Below, in pieces: positions 56,815 to 64,000 of a DNA stretch of 64,000 nt. The notes under the pieces are model-generated. The model was given only the letters and a program-made list of their open reading frames with translations. It was not told the DNA's origin and made no database searches. The stretch is from positions 1 through 64,000 of the forward strand of contig JAPJNH010000141.1 of NCBI GenBank assembly GCA_026461075.1, written 5' to 3'. How positions within the stretch are numbered: the stretch's first letter is position 1; every line of letters starts with the position of its first letter. This stretch comes from Chitinophagales bacterium (GTDB lineage Bacteria > Bacteroidota > Bacteroidia > Chitinophagales > CAIODY01). Position numbers and translations under genes: made by a program.

Positions 56815-58416
56815 CTACCAGACGAGGTCTTGGCATACTAGGCTCTTTTCTGGATAATCAGTGGTATAATGTAATCCGCGGCTTTCTTTTCGGAAGCTCG
56901 CACCTTTGATAATTAAATACGCTACCGTTATTAAGTTTCGGAGTTCGCACAGTTGTGGCGATAAAGTCGTGTTATTGTACAAGTCTTCGGTCTCTTCCCA
57001 TAGTAAATCAATACGTCTATTGGCGCGTGCTAAACGTTCGTTGCTGCGCACAATACCCACGTAATCGCTCATCGTTGACTTGACTTCTTTTAAAGATTGT
57101 GTAAGCAAGATAAGTTCTTTCGGCGTGGAGGTGCCGCTTGCGTTCCAATCAGGAATATTTGGAATAGCAGGGGTTTTATCGATAATTTCTGCAACGTCAT
57201 TGAACGCACGTTGCGCATAAACAAGTGCTTCTAGTAGTGAATTGGATGCTAATCGATTTGCCCCATGTAAACCTGTGCTACTGCATTCTCCGACAGCATA
57301 AACACGTTGAATACTTGTTCTTGCCTTTTCATCCACTTTGATTCCGCCGCATGAATAATGTGCTGCTGGTGCAACAGGGATAAAGTCAATACGCATATCA
57401 ATACCAATGCTCAAACATTTTTCAAAAATAGTTGGAAAATGCTCTTGCAAAACTTTCGCATCGATATTCGTACAATCAAGCCAAACATGTTCGTTACCAC
57501 CTAATTTCATTTCACTATCTATCGCTCGCGCAACAATATCACGCGGGGCTAATTCTCTTCGTTCGTCATATTTATCCATAAAGGCTTCTCCTTTACGATT
57601 GCGTAAAATAGCGCCTTTACCACGTATCGCTTCCGTTATTAAAAAGGAGGGGGTAGTGCCTTGTTGAAATAAAGCAGTAGGATGGAATTGTATAAATTCC
57701 ATATTTTCTACTCTTCCTTTCGCGCGATAAAACATCGCAATCCCGTCTCCGGTAGCAATGCTCGGATTGGTAGTGGTGCGATAAGCCTGACCAACACCTC
57801 CTGTAGCCAACATGATTACTTTCGCTTCAACTTTTTTAATCTGATTCGTTCTAGTGTCTAACACATAAGCACCATAGCAAGTAATATCAGGCGTTGCCTT
57901 CGTTACCATATAACCAAGATGATGTTGTGTGATCAAATCGACAACGAAGCAATGATTTAAAATTTCGATATTTTTTAAGGAATGAACTTTCTCCAAAAGC
58001 GCTCGCTCCATTTCTTTGCCAGTCGCATCCTTGTAATGTAAAATTCTATTGGAGGAATGTCCGCCCTCTTTTCCTAAATCAAAATCGCCATCTGCATTTT
58101 TATCAAAGTTGGTACCTAGTTCAATTAACTCTTTAATTCTAGCCGTGCTTTCTCTAACCACTAATTCAACCGTCTCTTTACGACACAATCCGTCTCCGGC
58201 AATTAAAGTGTCTTGAATATGTTTCTCATAAGAGTCATTATCGAAATTGATGACCCCAGCGATACCGCCTTGTGCGTATTTGGTATTGCTTTCCTCTTCG
58301 TCACTCTTAGTGATTAAAATGATTTTTTTATCAGGGAACTTTTCTGCACACTTGTAGGCAAAACTCAATCCCGCAATGCCTGATCCAATCACTAAAATAT
58401 CGCTGCTTAGATTCAT
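56815..58416 (-). CDS. nadB: L-aspartate oxidase
   Basis: ILVIGSGIAGLSFAYKCAE; NTKYAQGGIAGVI; HFPTIFEKC; PAAHYSCGGIKVDEKARTSIQRVYAVGECSSTGLHGANRLASNSLLEALV. Confidence 0.95.
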   Translation of the reverse strand: MNLSSDILVIGSGIAGLSFAYKCAEKFPDKKIILITKSDEEESNTKYAQGGIAGVINFDNDSYEKHIQDTLIAGDGLCRKETVELVVRESTARIKELIELGTNFDKNADGDFDLGKEGGHSSNRILHYKDATGKEMERALLEKVHSLKNIEILNHCFVVDLITQHHLGYMVTKATPDITCYGAYVLDTRTNQIKKVEAKVIMLATGGVGQAYRTTTNPSIATGDGIAMFYRAKGRVENMEFIQFHPTALFQQGTTPSFLITEAIRGKGAILRNRKGEAFMDKYDERRELAPRDIVARAIDSEMKLGGNEHVWLDCTNIDAKVLQEHFPTIFEKCLSIGIDMRIDFIPVAPAAHYSCGGIKVDEKARTSIQRVYAVGECSSTGLHGANRLASNSLLEALVYAQRAFNDVAEIIDKTPAIPNIPDWNASGTSTPKELILLTQSLKEVKSTMSDYVGIVRSNERLARANRRIDLLWEETEDLYNNTTLSPQLCELRNLITVAYLIIKGASFRKESRGLHYTTDYPEKSLVCQDLVW

Positions 58417-58528
58417 AATAATTTTGTTACGCTAATATACTAGAACAAATGCAAGAAGAATATGTTTCAAATCAGTAATGTAAATTGTAGTCAAGCTTTA
58501 TTTTAGAAATTCGCCGTATCTTTATCGC

Positions 58529-59512
58529 ATGTCATTGTCTGCCCAAGATTTATTGCAAATAAGTAGCAAAGCTGAGTTTCAAGCAGCAGCTCTTGCTACG
58601 TTTAAAGACCAATATGAGTCGATTGCTTTTTATCGTTCTTATGTCGATTTACTAGGCATTCAAGCGGCTTCTATCACACACTATTCTCAAATTCCTTTTT
58701 TACCCATTCGTTTTTTTAAGACACAACAAATTCTGAGAGAAGGTTTAGATCCTGTATTGCATTTTGAAAGTAGTGGTACGACGAGCGAACAGAGCAGTAA
58801 ACACTTTTTAGCTGAAACACAATTATATAATCAATTAAGCGTTGCAAACTTCGAGTCTGTATACGGCACCTTAAAAGACTATTGCATTCTCGCACTTTTA
58901 CCTTCGTATCTAGAAATAGGTCAGTCCTCACTTGTCTATATGGTGCAACATTTTATGAATGTCTCGCAACATCCGATGAATGGTTTCTTTCTTCATGACT
59001 TATCTAAATTAGCCGAGACCTTGTCTGTCTTAGAACAGCAACAGCAAAAGGTTTTGCTAATTGGTGTTACCTATGCTTTGCTTGATTTCGCAGAACAATT
59101 TCCAATGCCATTACCCAATACTATAGTGATGGAAACAGGTGGTATGAAAGGTAGACGAAAGGAGATGTTGCGTGAAGAAGTACATAGCGTTTTGAAATCT
59201 GCATTTAGTAAGGATGCGATCCATTCTGAATATGGTATGACCGAATTATTATCGCAAGCGTATGCGCCTAGCGAAGGGTTGTTTAGTTGTCCGTCTTGGA
59301 TGCGCGTTTTGTTGCGTGATCCTAATGATCCATTATCTGTTTCAAATGAGTTAGGTAGCGGAGCTGTGAATATAATCGACTTAGCGAATCAGGATTCTTG
59401 CGCATTTATCGCAACAGATGATTTAGGTTTTTTGACGAAAGAAAATCAATTCAGAATTCTAGGCAGATTGGATGAAGCCGAACTCCGTGGCTGTAATTTG
59501 CTAGTGCAATAA
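58529..59512 (+). CDS. LuxE/acyl-protein synthetase-like protein
   Basis: QIPFLPIRFFKTQQIL, FESSGTTSEQSSKHFL, SEYGMTELLSQAY. Confidence 0.87.
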   Translation: MSLSAQDLLQISSKAEFQAAALATFKDQYESIAFYRSYVDLLGIQAASITHYSQIPFLPIRFFKTQQILREGLDPVLHFESSGTTSEQSSKHFLAETQLYNQLSVANFESVYGTLKDYCILALLPSYLEIGQSSLVYMVQHFMNVSQHPMNGFFLHDLSKLAETLSVLEQQQQKVLLIGVTYALLDFAEQFPMPLPNTIVMETGGMKGRRKEMLREEVHSVLKSAFSKDAIHSEYGMTELLSQAYAPSEGLFSCPSWMRVLLRDPNDPLSVSNELGSGAVNIIDLANQDSCAFIATDDLGFLTKENQFRILGRLDEAELRGCNLLVQ

Positions 59513-60937
59513 GCTAATAATTGGATGCCAAAAGCTGTCGACCGCAATGCTATGTTGGCGCGGTTTTATTTTTCCTTTAATGGAGGTGTTTCCCACAGCG
59601 ATATTTCTTCCACTGAAATAAATAAGTACGGGTATTTGTGCCACCTGCGACTTACTGCACTTTAATAGGATTTGCTGTTCTTTCGATTCTTCTTTAATCG
59701 CATTTGCAAACTGTTCTACATATCTTTCTTCTTCTAGTTGTTTGTAATCGAATCGATAGCCTAGCTGAACAAAGCTTAAATAGCTTGCTCCGACAAATAA
59801 TAAACTCCAGACATAGCCTTTATTACTAAATCCAATCATCAGTATTGGCCAGGCAATAATCAATGCTTTTATGAGCAATTGATGGTGTTGTAAATTAGCA
59901 TTCAAGAAAAGGATAAGATGGATAATTATCGGCGCAAGTGCTATCAGAATACCTTTGCTAGAAACCGTTGATTCGTTTCTTCTTTTTGAAATAAACCACA
60001 GCATAATCGCACTCAGACTTAAAAAGATAATAGGGGAAGCAAGTGTTTTTAGAATTATAAAGCCACTTTGCAGCAAGCCGCCATTCCATAACGTAGCACC
60101 GTTTTCTGCAATAGAATCGCTTGTCCATCCACTTCTTCCTAAAAAGCGAATTGCTGTTTCTCGAAGGATTGCAAAGACACCATCTATACTTGCATAAATG
60201 CTAAAAATAAGCAAGGCGCATGCGGAGAATACAATCAATGGCCATTTAATATTCTTCCCATTTCGGTAGAGTAGATAGATTAAAACCGCTCCGTAAAAAA
60301 AGCCAATGCTTTCACATAAGCTCAGTACGGTCATAAATATAATCGCAATCCAAATATCGCGTTGCTCCTTAAATTCTTGTTGGGAGATTTTCCAGAGATA
60401 ATAGGAACTCCAAACAGTTAAGCACAAACTTATATTTTCAATGAAATAATAAGTCGAAAAGAAGAATAAGAAAAGTGGCGTCAATCCGATTAATAAAAGT
60501 CCACTCGGAATCAGCCATTGGCGCGCTATTTGATTTTGTGTTCCTAGAATTTGATAACCCCAAATCCCTAACGCAAGCAGGGTGGCGATAAACAAGATAC
60601 TATTCAATAAACCTAAGGCTAAGCTTATTTCTAAGGGAAGAATATTTACCCACAAATAGCTTATCCAGAGCGCTCCGGGAGGGAACGAGGTATAATAGCA
60701 ATTGCCTAATTGGTCGACCGGACCTTGATAAAATTGTACGAATTGGTCACCAATATTTCCTTGTGTATAGCTCGGGGAAAAGTGTAAATGCGAAATACCT
60801 TGGGCTTTCCACGCGTTTAGATGAATCATGGTCGTCGCATAGCCTGAGATATGCGATAAATTCATATAAGCACTTTGCGTACCTAATAAAATAACGGCGA
60901 CAATTAGTAATAAAGTAAAAAACAAGGCCTTGCGCAT
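59501..60937 (-). CDS. Polytopic membrane protein, dolichyl-phosphate-mannosyltransferase-like hypothetical
   Basis: About 12 hydrophobic segments with extracytoplasmic soluble loop; SFPPGALWISYLWV context. Confidence 0.7.
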   Translation of the reverse strand: MRKALFFTLLLIVAVILLGTQSAYMNLSHISGYATTMIHLNAWKAQGISHLHFSPSYTQGNIGDQFVQFYQGPVDQLGNCYYTSFPPGALWISYLWVNILPLEISLALGLLNSILFIATLLALGIWGYQILGTQNQIARQWLIPSGLLLIGLTPLFLFFFSTYYFIENISLCLTVWSSYYLWKISQQEFKEQRDIWIAIIFMTVLSLCESIGFFYGAVLIYLLYRNGKNIKWPLIVFSACALLIFSIYASIDGVFAILRETAIRFLGRSGWTSDSIAENGATLWNGGLLQSGFIILKTLASPIIFLSLSAIMLWFISKRRNESTVSSKGILIALAPIIIHLILFLNANLQHHQLLIKALIIAWPILMIGFSNKGYVWSLLFVGASYLSFVQLGYRFDYKQLEEERYVEQFANAIKEESKEQQILLKCSKSQVAQIPVLIYFSGRNIAVGNTSIKGKIKPRQHSIAVDSFWHPIISLLH

Positions 60938-60958
60938 AAGCCGAAAATACTAACTTTG
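60930..60958 (+). promoter_or_regulatory. Bacteroidota-type promoter upstream of rpe
   Basis: TTG (60930-60932)-N18-TAACTTTG (60951-60958). Confidence 0.5.
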
Positions 60959-60974
60959 TGACACAATTTTTCCT

Positions 60975-61625
60975 ATGGCACATTTAATTGCACCTTCACT
61001 TTTATCGGCTGACTTTTTAAACCTCCAAAAATCAATGGACCAACTCAATGCGAGTCAGGCGGATTGGTTACACTATGATGTGATGGATGGTAATTTTGTT
61101 CCGAATATTTCCTTCGGATTGCCCATTTTACAAGCGATTCGTAAGGCAACGACTAAGCCTATTGATGTGCATTTAATGATTACGCAAAATGACGCATTTA
61201 TTCAGCCTTTTAAAGATGCGGGCGCAGATATTTTGACCGTGCATTTCGAAGCTTGCACACATTTACATCGCACGATTCAAGCAATCAAACAAGCAGGAAT
61301 GAAAGCGGGTGTAGCACTTAATCCGCATACACCTGTGCGTGTTTTGAAGGATATCATAGCTGATTTGGATCTTGTGCTTATTATGAGTGTAAACCCTGGT
61401 TTTGGCGGACAGAAATTTATACCGCAAGCCATTCAAAAAGTGAAAGAGGCTAAAGCTTTAATCCTAGAGAGTGGTTCTAGTGCATTGATTGAAGTGGATG
61501 GTGGAGTAGGGATGTCTAATATCAAAAGTTTAGTAGAAGCCGGTGCTGATGTTTTGGTTGCAGGGAATGCGGTGTATGGTGCGGCTGATCCAGTTGCTGC
61601 TGCGAATGAATTGAAAAATGCATAA
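60975..61625 (+). CDS. rpe: Ribulose-phosphate 3-epimerase
   Basis: LIAPSLLSADFLNLQKSM; HYDVMDGNFVPNISFG; LIMSVNPGFGGQKFIP; EVDGGVGMSNI. Confidence 0.97.
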   Translation: MAHLIAPSLLSADFLNLQKSMDQLNASQADWLHYDVMDGNFVPNISFGLPILQAIRKATTKPIDVHLMITQNDAFIQPFKDAGADILTVHFEACTHLHRTIQAIKQAGMKAGVALNPHTPVRVLKDIIADLDLVLIMSVNPGFGGQKFIPQAIQKVKEAKALILESGSSALIEVDGGVGMSNIKSLVEAGADVLVAGNAVYGAADPVAAANELKNA

Positions 61626-61627
61626 AC

Positions 61628-62293
61628 ATGGCTGGATTAACTAAAAAGACCTTTGAGTTTTTAAAAGGAATCAAGCTCAATAATAATCGCGATTGGTTAG
61701 AGGCTAATCGACCTTTATACGAGGCTTCCAAAAAAGAAATGGAGACTTTGACGGAAGCCATGTTGAAAGAAATGCTTCCTTTCGAGCCTTTATTCGCGGC
61801 TACGACACCTAAGTCGTGTCTGTTTCGTCTGAATAGAGATGTTCGTTTCAGTGCCGACAAATCGCCCTATAAAACTGCTTTTGGCTCCTATATGTCACCG
61901 AACGGTAAAAATGCTTACCATGGTGGGTATTATTTGCATGTGGAACCTGGAAATTGCTTCGTGGCTGCCGGTGTTTGGATGCCTCAAGGAGAAACAATCG
62001 CTAAGATTCGTCAGGAGATAGATTATAATGCCTATCAATTAATTAAAATTATTGAGAATAAAAGCTTCAAAGCTAATTTTTCTAAGATTGAAGGTGAACA
62101 GTTAAAGAAAGCTCCTAAGGGTTACGACCCGACACATCCGGCTATTGACTTACTCCGTTATAAAAGTTGGACGGTGAGTCATAAATTCACGCAAGACGAA
62201 ATGCTACAAACTGACTTTTCTAAAAGTTTTGGAAAACTGGCCAAACAACTGAAGCCTTTCAACGATTTCTTTACCCTAGCGATTGAGCACTAA
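61628..62293 (+). CDS. DUF2461 family protein
   Basis: LTKKTFEFLKGIKLNNNRDWLEANRPLYEASKKEMETL; FRLNRDVRFSADKSPYKTAFGSYMSPNGK; HGGYYLHVEPGN. Confidence 0.92.
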   Translation: MAGLTKKTFEFLKGIKLNNNRDWLEANRPLYEASKKEMETLTEAMLKEMLPFEPLFAATTPKSCLFRLNRDVRFSADKSPYKTAFGSYMSPNGKNAYHGGYYLHVEPGNCFVAAGVWMPQGETIAKIRQEIDYNAYQLIKIIENKSFKANFSKIEGEQLKKAPKGYDPTHPAIDLLRYKSWTVSHKFTQDEMLQTDFSKSFGKLAKQLKPFNDFFTLAIEH

Positions 62294-62592
62294 AATTTTG
62301 ATCGGAGTTCGCGAATCATGCGAACACGTTCAATCAGCAAATCTGCAATACGCTCCGGTACATGCTCACGGCTTGCTAAAATAGCGCCCACTTCTTTTTC
62401 TGCAATATCCATTCGATATAACAATTGCCAAAGTGATTCAGGCTTTTTGATTAAAGCTTCCGCAATCCCTAAGGTTAAAGCCTCTTTGAAGTTCGGACTC
62501 GCTTCGTCAATGCTCGAATCGGAAATTAATCCGGCATAGAAATGTTGCGGTGACTGCCATTGCGCATCGTCATCAAAAAGCGGTTTATTCAT
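62290..62592 (-). CDS. Conserved hypothetical protein (100 aa)
   Basis: Tightly fitted convergent ORF, acidic helical protein; start within intergenic region before 62618 gene. Confidence 0.65.
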   Translation of the reverse strand: MNKPLFDDDAQWQSPQHFYAGLISDSSIDEASPNFKEALTLGIAEALIKKPESLWQLLYRMDIAEKEVGAILASREHVPERIADLLIERVRMIRELRSKF

Positions 62593-62617
62593 AGCTTTAA
62601 ATTACTTAGTTTTAAGG

Positions 62618-63907
62618 ATGAATTATAGAATAAGCATCAGTCCGCTACTTTTGTTTTTCTGCCTGTTTTTTATTAACTTCTTTTCTGAAGCGCAAGTAAA
62701 GAACAAGGTTCCAATCATTCATCCATCTTTTTTCAGAAGTAATGAGCAGCAGTTCAAGCGACTGCTTCGTCACAAATTACCGCAATGGGAAAATGTTCTC
62801 GATTCAGCCTCTAATTATCGCTTACAGATTTATCTGGCGCAAATAGATGAAAAGGAGAATGGTAATTTAAAAATAAGCTACTATCAATATCCAAGTAAAG
62901 TAGATTACTATACCTATCCGGCAAGTATTATCAAGTTGCCAATGGTTTTTCTATTCTTATTAAAACTAGAAGAAATAAATCTTCAACAGTCTAGCAAAGC
63001 TATAAGTTTGGATGATCGTCTTTTTATTGATGATAGCACGTATTGCGGTCAATTAGGGACTAATGGCATTCAAAATGGAATGCGTATCGGAAGTTTGCTG
63101 CAGGAGCTTTTGCAAAAAAGCAATAATACAGCCTTTAACCCTTTATACGATGTTGTGCGCGATTATAAAGGAAATCAAGAATTGGATTTTATGGAGGCAA
63201 TCTTTCAACAACGCTTTTCTTATAAATGTGATTCTTCAACTAATCAAACCTTCGCCGCCTATCACATTGAAGATGCGACTGGTAATATTAAGTACGCAGA
63301 GGCTATTGCTCCAAAACAGCCAATTAGAAGACTTTCTAAAGAATTTGCAACAGCCGGAAAAGCATATTTAGACAATAAGGATTCTCTCATAACTAGTCCG
63401 AAGAGTTTTGAACGATCGAATTATGTCAGTATAGAAAATGCACATCAATTACTAGTGCGATTCGTTACTTCAGAAAACGTAGGCGACTTCTTCTCTAGAA
63501 CTTTTCGAGATTCACTGCTGTATTATATGCTTGCATTGCCTCCGAAGGATACCGCGATTGAAATTTATCCCAGTACCTTTAAATATCTCTATTATGGCAG
63601 TGATGTGTCTGATCGAAAAAAGCCATTGACAGCAGCTCAAAGTTCGAACCAAGAGGCATTTCATCTATATAATAAGGTAGGGCAAGCTTATGGCTTCTTA
63701 AGTGACGTCGCCTATTTCGAGTCTGAAGATCATTATACGAAATACGTTTTAGCCGCCTCCATTTTTGTAGATCGTGATGGGGTATTGAACGACGGCAAAT
63801 ATGCGTACGATGAAATCGGTTTTCCTTTTATGGCCGACTTAGGAAAGTTGATTTTTCAATCCGAATTCAAACGGACACACAGAAGAAGATACTTGAAGAG
63901 TTTATAA
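62618..63907 (+). CDS. Secreted serine hydrolase, class-A beta-lactamase-like
   Basis: Signal peptide; YPASIIKLPMVFLFL (SxxK), QKSNNTAFNPL (SxN-like), LYNKVGQAYGFLSDVAYF (KxG-like). Confidence 0.82.
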   Translation: MNYRISISPLLLFFCLFFINFFSEAQVKNKVPIIHPSFFRSNEQQFKRLLRHKLPQWENVLDSASNYRLQIYLAQIDEKENGNLKISYYQYPSKVDYYTYPASIIKLPMVFLFLLKLEEINLQQSSKAISLDDRLFIDDSTYCGQLGTNGIQNGMRIGSLLQELLQKSNNTAFNPLYDVVRDYKGNQELDFMEAIFQQRFSYKCDSSTNQTFAAYHIEDATGNIKYAEAIAPKQPIRRLSKEFATAGKAYLDNKDSLITSPKSFERSNYVSIENAHQLLVRFVTSENVGDFFSRTFRDSLLYYMLALPPKDTAIEIYPSTFKYLYYGSDVSDRKKPLTAAQSSNQEAFHLYNKVGQAYGFLSDVAYFESEDHYTKYVLAASIFVDRDGVLNDGKYAYDEIGFPFMADLGKLIFQSEFKRTHRRRYLKSL

Positions 63908-63921
63908 CTTCTTGCGTTAGG

Positions 63922-64000
63922 CTAGTGCGTGCTTTTCTTTTTCCGCATACGCATATTCAATAACTCCACTCCGAACGAGAAGGCCATTGCGAAGTAGACG
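63922..64000 (-). CDS. TerC family membrane protein, C-terminal fragment
   Basis: Minus-strand translation ...VYFAMAFSFGVELLNMRMRKKKSTH* resembles the conserved TerC C-terminus; continues past window edge. Confidence 0.65.
   Translation of the reverse strand, partial: VYFAMAFSFGVELLNMRMRKKKSTH

Noticed and set aside
1-64000. CRISPR array, prophage, transposon or defence island
   Set aside because: No regularly spaced identical repeats, transposase, integrase, Cas, restriction or phage structural ORFs were seen. The tail-fibre-like C-terminus at 9037 has no phage neighbours.

Overview
This 64 kb window looks like ordinary chromosome from a Bacteroidota bacterium. Support for that: Bacteroidota-type -7 motifs (TAnnTTTG), several type IX secretion (T9SS) C-terminal sorting tails, an LpxC-FabZ fusion, and uppS-bamA-skp order. 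Gene density is high. Most genes are core metabolism or envelope: copA (truncated at the left edge), polyprenyl synthase, uppS-bamA-three OmpH/Skp-like genes-thiolase, rplY, purH, dapA, fbp, hmgA-like, glycosyltransferases, cdd, ppx/ppk, GWxTD protein, rimO, aroK, acyl-CoA carboxylase beta, lpxC/fabZ-lpxA, an orphan ABC ATPase, MFS, thiD, methylmalonyl-CoA mutase large subunit, nadB, LuxE-like, rpe, and a serine hydrolase. I see no CRISPR array, rRNA, tRNA, transposon or prophage. The best candidate for an undescribed system is a compact operon at about 8870-13170. It has three 21-bp-spaced direct repeats matching the LytTR-regulator consensus, then a well-formed Bacteroidota promoter (TTG-N19-TACTTTTG). 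Four tightly packed genes for predicted exported proteins follow: one with a tail-fibre-type C-terminus, a T9SS-sorted lipase-like alpha/beta hydrolase, a small lipoprotein, and a tiny Cys-rich secreted peptide. Other points of interest are three tandem Skp-like genes with the third membrane-anchored, a 28-bp tandem repeat with 7-bp sub-period between two terminators, an ABC ATPase overlapping lpxA, and a T9SS surface protein 1 bp upstream of dapA.
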